Below are positions 7,272 through 15,389 of a stretch of DNA of 35,472 nucleotides, in pieces. Each line of letters begins with the position of its first letter. Within the stretch, counting starts at the first letter, position 1. Source of the stretch: Bradyrhizobium canariense. GTDB lineage: Bacteria; Pseudomonadota; Alphaproteobacteria; Rhizobiales; Xanthobacteraceae. Under the pieces are notes generated by a model that worked only from the letters and a program-made list of their open reading frames with translations, ran no database searches and had not been told where the DNA came from. The stretch covers positions 1 through 35,472 of the forward strand of contig NZ_VSST01000099.1 of NCBI RefSeq assembly GCF_019402665.1, in the 5' to 3' direction. The position numbers and the translations under genes were made by a program.

Positions 7272-8059
7272 ATGCCGCGTCACTGACTGGAATGACCGCG
7301 CTCTCGGTCGGCAAGGACATCAGGCTCAACTCGGCCGAGGAGCTGGAGGCGGCGCTGCGCCATATCGGGGCGACGCGCTATCACAGCCTGCATCCGTTTC
7401 ATAAGCTCCTGCACGGCGGCAAGCTGAACAAGGGTCAGGTCCAGGCCTGGGCGCTGAACCGCTACTATTATCAGAGCACCATCCCGATCAAGGACGCGGT
7501 GGTGATCTCGCGCTTCCGCGACCGCGCCACGCGGCTGGAATGGCGCCACCGCATCGAGGATCATGACGGCGATATCGGCTCCGAAGGCGGTATCGAGCGC
7601 TGGCTGAAGCTGACCGACGGCCTCGGGCTGGACACGGCTTATGTGGAATCGACCGAGGGCATCCTGCCCGCGACGCGCTTCGCGGTCGAAGCCTATGTCC
7701 ACTATTGCCGCGAGAAGTCGCCGCTGGAGGCAATCGCCTCCTCGCTCACCGAATTGTTCGCGCCGAACCTGCACGAAGAGCGCATTGCCGGCATGCTGGA
7801 GCACTATGACTTCGTCAATCCTGACACCATGAGCTACTTCAAACGCCGGCTGGCACAGGCGCCGCGCGATGCCGGCTTTGCGCTCGACTATGTCAAGGCG
7901 CATGCCACCACGCCCGAGCAACGCGCGTCGGTCTGCAACGCACTGATCTTCAAGACCAGCGTGCTGTGGGTGCAGCTCGACGCGCTCCAGCACGCCTATG
8001 TCGAGGGCCACATTCCGCCGGGCGCATTCGTGCCCCAAGAACACCAAAAAGCGAGCTGA
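7268..8059 (+). CDS. pqqC: pyrroloquinoline-quinone synthase PqqC
   Basis: A 263-residue cofactor-free oxidase (EC 1.3.3.11) that carries out the final ring closure and eight-electron oxidation to PQQ. Family hallmarks: 'HPFHKLLHGGKL', 'ALNRYYYQSTIPIKDA', 'WRHRIEDHDGD', 'YVHYCREKS' and 'HYDFVNPDTMSYFKRRL'. The GTG at 7268 overlaps the pqqB TGA (GTGA), implying translational coupling; an in-frame ATG at 7292 is an alternative that would lose eight non-conserved residues. Length is normal, with a few extra residues at the N-terminus. Cytoplasmic. Confidence 0.96.
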   Translation: MNAASLTGMTALSVGKDIRLNSAEELEAALRHIGATRYHSLHPFHKLLHGGKLNKGQVQAWALNRYYYQSTIPIKDAVVISRFRDRATRLEWRHRIEDHDGDIGSEGGIERWLKLTDGLGLDTAYVESTEGILPATRFAVEAYVHYCREKSPLEAIASSLTELFAPNLHEERIAGMLEHYDFVNPDTMSYFKRRLAQAPRDAGFALDYVKAHATTPEQRASVCNALIFKTSVLWVQLDALQHAYVEGHIPPGAFVPQEHQKAS

Positions 8060-8065
8060 GGAACA

Positions 8066-8377
8066 ATGGCCGGGCCGCGCAACATCAGCGTCAGCGAGAC
8101 CAGCCGGCCGGTGCTGCCGCGGCACGCCAAGCTGAAATATGACGAGACGCGAAAAGTCTGGGTGATCCTGGCGCCCGAACGCGTACTGGCGCCGGACGAG
8201 ATCGCGGTCGAGGTCTTGCAGCTCTGCGACGGCGAGCGCAATGTCGGCGACATGTCCGACCAGCTCGCGGCAAAATACGCCGCGCCGCGCGAGGCGATCC
8301 TGGCCGACGTCATCGTCATGCTGCAGGATCTCGCCGACAAGGGCTTTCTCACGGAGGCCCGGGAGAAGACGTCATGA
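8066..8377 (+). CDS. pqqD: PQQ peptide chaperone PqqD
   Basis: A 103-residue RiPP recognition element protein. PqqD binds PqqA and presents it to the radical SAM enzyme PqqE. Recognised from 'RPVLPRHAKLKYDETRKVWVILAPERVL', 'LCDGERNVGDM' and 'DVIVMLQDLADKGFL', the winged-helix layout of the family. It begins 6 bases after the pqqC stop with AGGAA just upstream, and its TGA overlaps the pqqE ATG. Slightly longer than minimal PqqD proteins because of about ten extra N-terminal residues. Confidence 0.95.
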   Translation: MAGPRNISVSETSRPVLPRHAKLKYDETRKVWVILAPERVLAPDEIAVEVLQLCDGERNVGDMSDQLAAKYAAPREAILADVIVMLQDLADKGFLTEAREKTS

Positions 8378-9573
8378 GCGATGTGCTCGGCAATCCCACC
8401 ATTCCGCCCGACGCCAGTGACAGCCTCGCGGTGCTGGAGAAGAGCCGCTCGACGGCGGAGACGTTCGGCATTCCGCTCGCCGTGCTGCTCGAGATCACCC
8501 ACCGCTGCCCGCTGCAATGCCCCTATTGCTCCAACCCGGTCGAGCTCGACCGCTCGGGCAAGGAGCTGACCACCGAGGAATGGAAGAAGGTGCTGAGCGA
8601 GCTCGCCGAGATCGGCGTGCTCCAGGTGCATTTCTCCGGCGGCGAACCGACCGCGCGCAAGGATCTCGTCGAGCTGGTCAAGCATGCCAGCGACGTCGGC
8701 CTCTACACCAACCTCATCACCTCGGCCGTGCTGCTGACGCGCGAGCGGCTGAGCGAGCTGGCCGATGCCGGGCTCTGCCACGTGCAGATCAGCTTCCAGG
8801 GCGTTGAAGAAGGCTTGGCCGATCGCGTTGGCGGTTACAGAGGCGGGCACCGCAAGAAGCTCGAAGTGGCAAAATGGACGCGCGAGCTGGACCTGCCGCT
8901 CACCGTGAACGCGGTGATGCACCGGCAGAACCTGCATCAACTGCCTGATATCGTCCAGATGTCGGTCGATCTCGACGCCGACCGGCTCGAGGTCGCCAAT
9001 GTCCAATATTACGGCTGGGCGCTGAAGAACCGCGCCGCGCTGATGCCGACGGTGGCGCAGCTCGACGAGTGCACCCGCATCGTCGAGGAGGCGCGCGAGC
9101 GACTGAAGGGCCGGCTCACGATCGACTATGTCGTGCCCGATTATTACGCGCTGCGGCCGAAGAAGTGCATGGGCGGCTGGGGCCGGCAGTTCTTCAACAT
9201 TTCGCCGGCCGGCAAGGTGCTGCCCTGCCACGCCGCCGAGAGCATCACCGGGCTCGACTTCGAATCGGTACGCTCCAACCATTCGATCGCCTGGATCTGG
9301 CAGAACTCGGACGCCTTCAACCGCTATCGCGGCACCGGCTGGATGAAGGAGCCGTGCAAGAGTTGCGAATTCCGCGAGATCGATTTCGGCGGCTGCCGCT
9401 GCCAGGCCTTTGCGCTGACCGGTGACGCTGCCAACACCGATCCGGCCTGTGCGCTGTCGCCACTGCACGAGACCATCTTCAAGCAGGCCGAGCGCGAGGC
9501 CGAGGGCGAAACCAACCGCTTCGTCTATCGCAATTTCGCCGGTGGCACTCTGGAATCCGGGAATGATGCCTGA
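8374..9573 (+). CDS. pqqE: PqqA peptide cyclase PqqE (radical SAM)
   Basis: A 399-residue radical SAM/SPASM enzyme that forms the carbon-carbon bond between Glu16 and Tyr20 of PqqA. The radical SAM cluster motif is Cys45-X3-Cys49-X2-Cys52 ('RCPLQCPYC'), followed by 'VHFSGGEPTARKDL'. The C-terminal SPASM domain has the cysteines of 'KCMGGWG', 'VLPCHAA', 'PCKSCEFREIDFGGCRCQAF' and 'DPACALSP', which bind auxiliary clusters. It overlaps pqqD by ATGA, and its 3' end overlaps the following hydrolase by 11 bases. About 20 residues longer at the N-terminus than short family members. Confidence 0.97.
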   Translation: MSDVLGNPTIPPDASDSLAVLEKSRSTAETFGIPLAVLLEITHRCPLQCPYCSNPVELDRSGKELTTEEWKKVLSELAEIGVLQVHFSGGEPTARKDLVELVKHASDVGLYTNLITSAVLLTRERLSELADAGLCHVQISFQGVEEGLADRVGGYRGGHRKKLEVAKWTRELDLPLTVNAVMHRQNLHQLPDIVQMSVDLDADRLEVANVQYYGWALKNRAALMPTVAQLDECTRIVEEARERLKGRLTIDYVVPDYYALRPKKCMGGWGRQFFNISPAGKVLPCHAAESITGLDFESVRSNHSIAWIWQNSDAFNRYRGTGWMKEPCKSCEFREIDFGGCRCQAFALTGDAANTDPACALSPLHETIFKQAEREAEGETNRFVYRNFAGGTLESGNDA

Positions 9574-10549
9574 CGCCGACGCGGCCAGCTCAGTCAAGCG
9601 CGCCGATCCTTTTGCGCCGCTGACCTCCGAAACGCTCGACGTCGGCGACGGCCACGAGCTCTATGTCGAGAGCGTCGGCCGCGCCGACGGAATCCCCGCG
9701 GTCTATCTGCATGGCGGCCCCGGTAGCGGCTGCCAGCCCGACCACCGCCGGCTGTTTGATCCCGACCGTTTCCATGCCGTGCTGTTCGACCAGCGCGGCT
9801 GCGGCCGCAGCCGGCCGAAGGGATCGCGCCAGCACAACACCACGCAGCATCTGATCGCGGACATGGAAAAAATCCGCGAGAAATTCGGGGTCGCGCGCTG
9901 GATGGTGGTCGGCGGCTCCTGGGGCGCGACGCTGGCGCTGGCTTATGCGCAGGCGCATCCCGCGCGCGTCTCCGGGATTGCGCTCCGCGCGACGTTTCTC
10001 GGCACGCGTGCTGAAGTCGAGATCGCCTTCACCTCGCGCCTGTCGCAATTCTACCCCGCGCTCTACGAGGATTTTCTGAGCGTGCTGCCGCTCGAGGAGC
10101 GCGCGCGGCCGGTGGAAGCCTACTATCGCCGCATCCTCGATGCCGATCCGGCCGTGCATGGCCCGGCATCGCGCGCCTGGTACGATACCGAGCGCGCCTT
10201 GTCGGAACACAAGGCGGCCAAGACCCGGCTGGACCTGGCGTCGCTGAACGTCTGGCGCACATTGCCGGCGACGCCCTTCATGGAGGCGCATTATTTCATT
10301 CACGACAGCTTCATGACGGAGAACCAGTTGTTGCGGAACGCCGGCAAGCTCGACGGCATTCCCGGCATCATCGTCCAGGGCCGCTATGATCTGTTGTGCC
10401 CTCCCGAGACATCGCAGCGGCTAGCGAAAGCGTGGCCGGGTTCCGAGATTCGCATCGTGGAAGAAGCCGGCCATTCGCTCTATGATACCGGCGTGCGGGA
10501 CGCGGTCATGAAGTCGATCGCGGATATCGCCTCGAAGATCTCGCGCTAG
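9563..10549 (+). CDS. pip: proline iminopeptidase (alpha/beta hydrolase, S33)
   Basis: A 328-residue alpha/beta hydrolase of the prolyl aminopeptidase family (EC 3.4.11.5). The triad appears to be Ser119 in 'VVGGSWGATLALAY', Asp276 in 'GRYDLLCPP' and His304 in 'EEAGHSLYD'; the oxyanion motif is 'LHGGPGSG' and 'DQRGCGRS' is diagnostic. The ATG at 9563 (or 9566) is inside the end of pqqE, an 11-base overlap that implies translational coupling. In some PQQ clusters an unlinked or linked protease (PqqF/PqqG types) releases the cross-linked peptide; this hydrolase is a different fold and a role in PQQ maturation is only an inference from position. Otherwise it is a general peptidase. Confidence 0.88.
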   Translation: MMPDADAASSVKRADPFAPLTSETLDVGDGHELYVESVGRADGIPAVYLHGGPGSGCQPDHRRLFDPDRFHAVLFDQRGCGRSRPKGSRQHNTTQHLIADMEKIREKFGVARWMVVGGSWGATLALAYAQAHPARVSGIALRATFLGTRAEVEIAFTSRLSQFYPALYEDFLSVLPLEERARPVEAYYRRILDADPAVHGPASRAWYDTERALSEHKAAKTRLDLASLNVWRTLPATPFMEAHYFIHDSFMTENQLLRNAGKLDGIPGIIVQGRYDLLCPPETSQRLAKAWPGSEIRIVEEAGHSLYDTGVRDAVMKSIADIASKISR

Positions 10550-10558
10550 AGATCCAAA

Positions 10559-10674
10559 ACCCTCATCCTGAGGAGCGCGCCCTTCGCGCGCGTCTCGAAG
10601 GATGAAGGCCGATATGCAGCAGCGGGGCCTTCATGGTTCGAGACGCGCGAAGACGCGCTCCTCACCATGAGGGT
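10559..10674. repeat. palindromic intergenic repeat, family B, copy 2
   Basis: Left arm 'accctcatcctgaggagcgcg ... cgtctcgaaggatgaaggcc', right arm 'ggccttcatggttcgagacgcg ... gcgctcctcaccatgagggt'. It pairs with the copy at 3160-3262. It begins 9 bases after the iminopeptidase stop and may act as a 3' end stabiliser or terminator of the pqq operon; there is no T-run after it. Confidence 0.87.
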
Positions 10675-10694
10675 CAGTAAAGAAGGACAAGAAA

Positions 10695-11372
10695 ATGCCA
10701 CTCGCTGGTAAAGGCATGCTGCTGACGTCGATGAACATCGACGTTTCAGATGAAGCCGATTTCAATCGCTGGTACGATCGCGAGCATCTGGAAGAGCGCG
10801 TCGCGATCGAGGGATTCCTCGAGGCGCGGCGCTATCTCGCGCACGCCGCAAATCCCAAATATCTCTCGCTGTATTCGACCGCGACGCTCGACGTGCTCGA
10901 TAGTCCCGCCTACCGGGCGCGGCTCGCCAATCAGACCGAATGGTCGCGGCGGAGCATGGCGCATTTCAAGGACATGCTCCGCGTGGTCGCCCGCATCACG
11001 ATCAGCAACGGTACCGGACGCGGCGCGGCGCTCGGCCTCGTGCGGCTGCGACCGACGCCGGACAATGCGGCCGCGTGGCGTGACGCACTGCAAGAACGGC
11101 TGGCGCCGGAAAAGCACGACGGCATCATCTCCATGCATCTGCTCGAAAGCGAACCGGAATTGTCGGGCGCGACCGCGGACATTCCGGCAGTGCGCAACGA
11201 AGGCGCACGCGACTGGTTCGTGCTGATCGACGGCACGCATGTCGGCGCGGTCTCGGCCGTGATCGCCGCGCGCTTCACCGGCCCTGCCGCCTCGCCATTC
11301 CCGCTTCCCGTGTCGGTCGGCACCTACAGCCTGATGTGGGACCTCGCGAAGAGCGACATCGCGAGCAACTAA
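10695..11372 (+). CDS. hypothetical protein, possible tandem dimeric alpha/beta-barrel
   Basis: A 225-residue soluble protein of unknown function. The N-terminal half ('GKGMLLTSMNIDVSDEADFNRWYDREHLEER') resembles small ferredoxin-like (dimeric alpha/beta-barrel) proteins that begin with a strand and a 'W-Y-x-x-E-H' helix. The second half ('GAALGLVRLRPTPDNAAAWRDAL') appears to begin a second similar unit, so it may be an internal duplication. No signal peptide, membrane helix or metal cluster is visible. ATG 10695 has AGGA-AAGAA purines upstream. It lies between the pqq and 2-oxoacid oxidoreductase operons and is separated from both; a family B repeat precedes it. Confidence 0.7.
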   Translation: MPLAGKGMLLTSMNIDVSDEADFNRWYDREHLEERVAIEGFLEARRYLAHAANPKYLSLYSTATLDVLDSPAYRARLANQTEWSRRSMAHFKDMLRVVARITISNGTGRGAALGLVRLRPTPDNAAAWRDALQERLAPEKHDGIISMHLLESEPELSGATADIPAVRNEGARDWFVLIDGTHVGAVSAVIAARFTGPAASPFPLPVSVGTYSLMWDLAKSDIASN

Positions 11373-11504
11373 GACGCATCGCAACATGTTGCACCGCCGC
11401 ATACTGCGCGCGGCAATTAATGATGTGCGCGCTGGGCTCCCATGAAAGCCGGTGATCACCCAAATTTGCCGTTGTACTTCGGACCGGTTCTAATAAGCTA
11501 ACCC

Positions 11505-11516
11505 AATGACGTCATT
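11505..11516. promoter_or_regulatory. perfect 12-base palindrome upstream of the 2-oxoacid oxidoreductase operon
   Basis: AATGACGTCATT is a perfect palindrome 84 bases upstream of the first gene. A weak -35/-10-like pair (TTGCCG at 11466, TCTAAT at 11489, 17-base spacer) lies just before it, which would place the palindrome just downstream of a start site, a usual operator position. The 228-base gap 11373-11600 holds nothing else. The regulator is not identified. Confidence 0.3.
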
Positions 11517-11600
11517 CAGAAACCAGATCGCCGCGCGTTAGCGTTCGCCAAGCTCAAGAAAAGGCCGCCGGGTCTTTGAGCCTGCGCGGACAGGGTAGGA

Positions 11601-13400
11601 ATGAAACCGACCGACATTGCGGCCCCCGACTACTTTCACAAAGTGGTCGATTGCCAATGGGCCTGTCCTGCGCACACCCCCGTTCCCGAATACATCCGAC
11701 TGATCGCCCAAGGCCGCTACAGCGACGCCTATATGATCAACTGGAAATCGAACGTGTTTCCCGGAATTCTGGGACGCACCTGCGATCGTCCATGCGAGCC
11801 GGCGTGCCGCCGCGGACGCGTCGAGGAGACCCCGGTCGCGATCTGCCGCCTGAAGCGCGTCGCCGCCGACTTCAAGGACGACATCACCCAACGCCTGCCG
11901 CGGCCCTCGGCCAAGAACGGCAAGCGCGTCGCCTTCGTCGGTGGCGGTCCCGCTTCGCTGACGGTGGCCCGCGATCTCGCGCCGCTCGGCTATCACTGCA
12001 CCGTGTTCGACGCCGATGCCCAAGCCGGCGGCATGATGCGCTCGCAGATCCCGAAATTCCGCCTGCCGGATTCGGTCATCGACGAGGAGACCGGCTACAT
12101 CCTGGGTCTCGGCGTCGACTTCAAGGGCGGCCATCGCATCGAGAGCATGAAGGCGCTGCTCGCGGAGAAGTACGACGCAATCTTCGTCGGCTCCGGCGCA
12201 CCGCGCGGCCGCGAGCTCGACATCCCCGGACGCAAGGAAGCAGCCGCCAACGTCCATATCGGCATCGACTGGCTGTCCTCGGTCTCGTTCGGCCATACCG
12301 ACAAGATCGGCAAGCGCGTCATCGTGCTCGGCGGCGGCAACACCGCGATGGATTGCTGCCGTACCGCGCGCCGGCTCGGCGGCGAAGAGGTGAAGGTCGT
12401 CGTGCGCTCCGGCTTCGAGGAAATGAAGGCCTCGGCCTGGGAGAAGGAAGACGCGCTCCACGAGGACATCCCGATCCTCAACTTCCTCGTGCCCACAGCC
12501 TTCGTCCACGACAATGGCAAGCTCACCGGCATCACCTTCCAGAAAGTGAAGGCCGAATACGACGCCAAGGGCCGACGCAACCTCGTGCCCTCGGGCGAGC
12601 CGGACCAAACCATCGAATGCGATGACGTGCTGGTCGCGGTCGGCCAGGAGAACGCCTTCCCCTGGATCGAGCAGGACTGCGGCATCGAGTTCGACAAATG
12701 GCACATGCCCAAGGTCGATCCGAAGACGTTCGTATCCACCAATCCAAAAGTGTTCTTCGGCGGCGACGCCGCGTTCGGGCCGAAGAACATCATCTGGGCG
12801 GTGGCGCAGGGCCATGACGCCGCGCTGTCGATCCACAAGATGCTCTCGGGCGAGGACGTCACCGAGCGTCCATTGCCGGAGGTGCACATCTCCTCGCAGA
12901 AGATGGGCATCCACGAATGGAGCTATGACAACGACATCTCCAACGACAAGCGCTACAAGGTGCCGCATCGCGACAAGGTGATCGCGCTGAAGGACATCCG
13001 CACCGAGGTCGAGCTCGGCTACGACGTCAAGCTGGCGCTCGGCGAGGCCGAGCGCTGCCTGAACTGCGACGTCCAGACCGTGTTCTCCACCTCGCTCTGC
13101 ATCGAGTGCGATGCCTGCGTCGACATCTGTCCGATGGACTGCATCACCTTCACTGATAACGGCGAGGAAGGCGATCTCCGTCAGCGCCTGAAAGCACCCT
13201 CGCTGCATCCGGACCAGGATCTCTACGTGTCCAGCGACCTCAAGACCGGTCGCGTGATGGTCAAGGACGAGGACGTCTGCCTGCATTGCGGGCTGTGCGC
13301 CGAGCGCTGTCCCACCGGCGCCTGGGACATGCAGAAATATTTGATCGAGATGACTCACGCAGGTTCAGCATGTCCGACAAAAAGCCGATCAGCAGCGTAA
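11601..13400 (+). CDS. GltD-like FAD/NAD(P)-binding Fe-S subunit of a 2-oxoacid oxidoreductase
   Basis: A 599-residue flavoprotein, about 65 kDa. The N-terminus has the cysteines of the GltD-type Fe-S domain (Cys18, Cys22, Cys61, Cys65, Cys69, Cys82). An FAD-binding 'FVGGGPASL' is at 112-120, and an NAD(P)-binding 'VIVLGGGNTAMD' follows. The C-terminus carries two [4Fe-4S] ferredoxin motifs at Cys500/503/506/510 and Cys560/563/566/570. Such a protein should move electrons between NAD(P) and low-potential Fe-S carriers. Its gene overlaps the alpha subunit gene by 31 bases, so it is very likely the electron-transfer (gamma or KorC-like) subunit of the complex, comparable to the three-subunit 2-oxoglutarate:NADP+ oxidoreductase described in Azoarcus. 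The alternative, a free-standing GltD homologue, is unlikely in this context. Confidence 0.88.
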   Translation: MKPTDIAAPDYFHKVVDCQWACPAHTPVPEYIRLIAQGRYSDAYMINWKSNVFPGILGRTCDRPCEPACRRGRVEETPVAICRLKRVAADFKDDITQRLPRPSAKNGKRVAFVGGGPASLTVARDLAPLGYHCTVFDADAQAGGMMRSQIPKFRLPDSVIDEETGYILGLGVDFKGGHRIESMKALLAEKYDAIFVGSGAPRGRELDIPGRKEAAANVHIGIDWLSSVSFGHTDKIGKRVIVLGGGNTAMDCCRTARRLGGEEVKVVVRSGFEEMKASAWEKEDALHEDIPILNFLVPTAFVHDNGKLTGITFQKVKAEYDAKGRRNLVPSGEPDQTIECDDVLVAVGQENAFPWIEQDCGIEFDKWHMPKVDPKTFVSTNPKVFFGGDAAFGPKNIIWAVAQGHDAALSIHKMLSGEDVTERPLPEVHISSQKMGIHEWSYDNDISNDKRYKVPHRDKVIALKDIRTEVELGYDVKLALGEAERCLNCDVQTVFSTSLCIECDACVDICPMDCITFTDNGEEGDLRQRLKAPSLHPDQDLYVSSDLKTGRVMVKDEDVCLHCGLCAERCPTGAWDMQKYLIEMTHAGSACPTKSRSAA

Positions 13401-15217
13401 ACGACTTCGTGGTCCGCTTCGCCAACGTCAACGGATCGGGCTCGGCCAGCGCCAACGAGATGTTTGCGCGCGCGATCCTGCGTCATGGCGTTCCGGTGAG
13501 CCCCCGTAACATCTTCCCCTCCAACATCCAGGGGCTGCCGACCTGGTACGAGGTGCGGGTGACCGAAGACGGCCATCTCGGCGCCCGCGGCGGCGTCGAC
13601 ATGATGGTGGCAATGAACCCGCAGACCTGGGATAAGGACGTCGCAGGCATCGAGCCCGGCGGCTATCTGTTCTATGATTCCACCAAGCCGATGCCGTCGA
13701 CGAAATTCCGCGACGACATCACCGTGATCGGCGTTCCCCTGACCGCGATCACCAACTCGACCTATACCGATCCGCGCCAGCGCCAGCTGTTCAAGAACAT
13801 CATCTATCTCGGGGCGCTCTCGGCGCTGCTCGATATGGACCCGAAGCTGATCGAGCAGCTGATCGGCGAGCAGTACAAGGGCAAGGAGAAGCTCTTGTCC
13901 TCCAACGTCCACGCGCTGCATCTCGGCCGCGACTGGGCGCTGCAAAACCTGAAATGTCCGACCGGGCTGCGGGTGAAGAAGTCCGATAAGGTCGGCGACC
14001 GCATCTTCATCGAGGGCAACAGCGCCGCCGCGCTCGGCGCCGTCTATGGCGGCGCCACGGTGTGCGCCTGGTATCCGATCACGCCGTCCTCGTCCGTTGC
14101 CGAGGCTTTCACCGCCCACTGCAAGAAGTACCGGCACGATCCGGAAACCGGCAAGGCGAAATACGCCATCGTGCAGGGCGAGGACGAGCTCGCTTCGATC
14201 GGCATCGTGATCGGCGCCTCCTGGAACGGCGCGCGCGCCTTCACCGCAACCTCCGGCCCCGGCATCTCGCTGATGACCGAGTTCATCGGCCTGTCATATT
14301 TCGCCGAAATCCCGGCCGTGATCATGAACATCCAGCGCGCCGGTCCCTCGACCGGCATGCCGACCCGGACCCAGCAATGCGACATCATCGCCTGCGCCTA
14401 TGCTTCGCATGGCGACACCAAGCATGTGCTGCTGTTCCCTGAGGATCCCGCCGAGGCGTTCGAGTTCGCGGCCGCGGCCTTCGATCTCGCCGAGCGGCTC
14501 CAGACCACCATCTTCCTGATGCTCGACCTCGACATCGGCATGAACCACCGGCTCTGCCGTCCCTTGAAGTGGGACGACGCCAAGCAATATGACCGCGGCA
14601 AGGTGATGACTTCGGAGATGCTGGAGGAAGGCCGCGACTTCGGCCGCTATCTCGACGTCGACGGCGACGGCATCCCCTACCGAACCTATCCCGGCACGCA
14701 TCCGACCAAGGGCTCATATTTTACCCGCGGCACGTCGCGCGACCGCTATGCGCGTTACTCCGAAGAAGGCTCGGTCTACGCCGACAACATGCAGCGGCTG
14801 ATGCGCAAGTTCGAGACCGCGCAGGATTTGGTGCCGCGGCCGCTTCAGGCTAATGCGGAACGGCCGACCAAATACGGCGTGATCTATTTCGGTTCGACTA
14901 CGCCGGCGATGGACGAGGCGATCGGATTGTTGGAGGCACGAGGCCATCAGCTCGATCGCCTGCGCATCCGCGCCTTCCCGTTCCACTCCAGCGTGGCGAG
15001 CTTCCTCGCCGAGCACGATTTCGTCTACGTAGTCGAGCAGAACCGCGACAGCCAGCTGCGCCAGCTCATCGTCAACGAAAACGGCATCGACCCGGTGCGG
15101 CTGGTGCCGATCGTGCACTACGACGGCTCGCCGATCACCGCCCGCTTCATCGCAAAAGCCATTGGCGACCACCAGGATCACCTCAAGGTGACCCCGCTCC
15201 GCAAGGCCGTGTCATGA
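13370..15217 (+). CDS. 2-oxoacid:acceptor oxidoreductase, fused gamma-alpha subunit
   Basis: A 615-residue protein. Residues about 15-190 match the gamma (POR gamma) domain ('NVNGSGSASANEMFARAI', 'YEVRVTEDGHLGARG'). Residues about 205 onward match the alpha subunit ('IEGNSAAALGAVYGGATVCAWYPITPSSS', 'GEDELASIGIVIGASWNGARAFTATSGPG', 'QRAGPSTGMPTRTQQ'), which shapes the TPP site and coenzyme A-binding region. This is the KorA type of fusion. The ATG at 13370 lies inside the end of the preceding gene (31-base overlap) with a weak AGG before it; an earlier in-frame ATG at 13286 would add 28 unlike residues and is rejected. It acts with the beta subunit 3' of it. Substrate (2-oxoglutarate, pyruvate or other) cannot be fixed from the sequence. 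Confidence 0.92.
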   Translation: MSDKKPISSVNDFVVRFANVNGSGSASANEMFARAILRHGVPVSPRNIFPSNIQGLPTWYEVRVTEDGHLGARGGVDMMVAMNPQTWDKDVAGIEPGGYLFYDSTKPMPSTKFRDDITVIGVPLTAITNSTYTDPRQRQLFKNIIYLGALSALLDMDPKLIEQLIGEQYKGKEKLLSSNVHALHLGRDWALQNLKCPTGLRVKKSDKVGDRIFIEGNSAAALGAVYGGATVCAWYPITPSSSVAEAFTAHCKKYRHDPETGKAKYAIVQGEDELASIGIVIGASWNGARAFTATSGPGISLMTEFIGLSYFAEIPAVIMNIQRAGPSTGMPTRTQQCDIIACAYASHGDTKHVLLFPEDPAEAFEFAAAAFDLAERLQTTIFLMLDLDIGMNHRLCRPLKWDDAKQYDRGKVMTSEMLEEGRDFGRYLDVDGDGIPYRTYPGTHPTKGSYFTRGTSRDRYARYSEEGSVYADNMQRLMRKFETAQDLVPRPLQANAERPTKYGVIYFGSTTPAMDEAIGLLEARGHQLDRLRIRAFPFHSSVASFLAEHDFVYVVEQNRDSQLRQLIVNENGIDPVRLVPIVHYDGSPITARFIAKAIGDHQDHLKVTPLRKAVS

Positions 15218-15246
15218 TGGTAAGGCGCAGGCATCGGATGCAATCA

Positions 15247-15372
15247 CCTCTCCCCGCGTGCGGGGAGAGGTCGGATTGCGCAGCAATCCGGGTGAGGAGG
15301 ACTCACCACGAGTCGAGCTCGTCGAAAGAGCCCCTCACCCCGACCCTCTCCCCGCGAAGAGCGGGGAGAGGG
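15247..15372. repeat. composite hairpin repeat, family C, copy 1
   Basis: Two strong hairpins, 'cctctccccgc...gcggggagagg' at 15247-15270 and 'ccctctccccgc...gcggggagaggg' at 15344-15372, flank a spacer containing 'gcagcaatccgggtgag'. The same two-hairpin build is seen at 19888-20009, 21629-21744 and from 35373. This copy lies inside an operon, between the alpha and beta subunit genes, and ends 17 bases before the beta start codon. Confidence 0.88.
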
Positions 15373-15389
15373 AGCAGAGAGAGACGGTC

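Noticed and set aside
7996..9597. 533-codon open frame antisense to pqqD-pqqE
   Set aside because: Shadow frame; the plus strand carries a certain pqq operon.
11538..13358. 606-codon open frame antisense to the FAD/Fe-S subunit
   Set aside because: Very long but lacks recognisable domains, and the plus strand has clear Cys clusters and dinucleotide-binding motifs.
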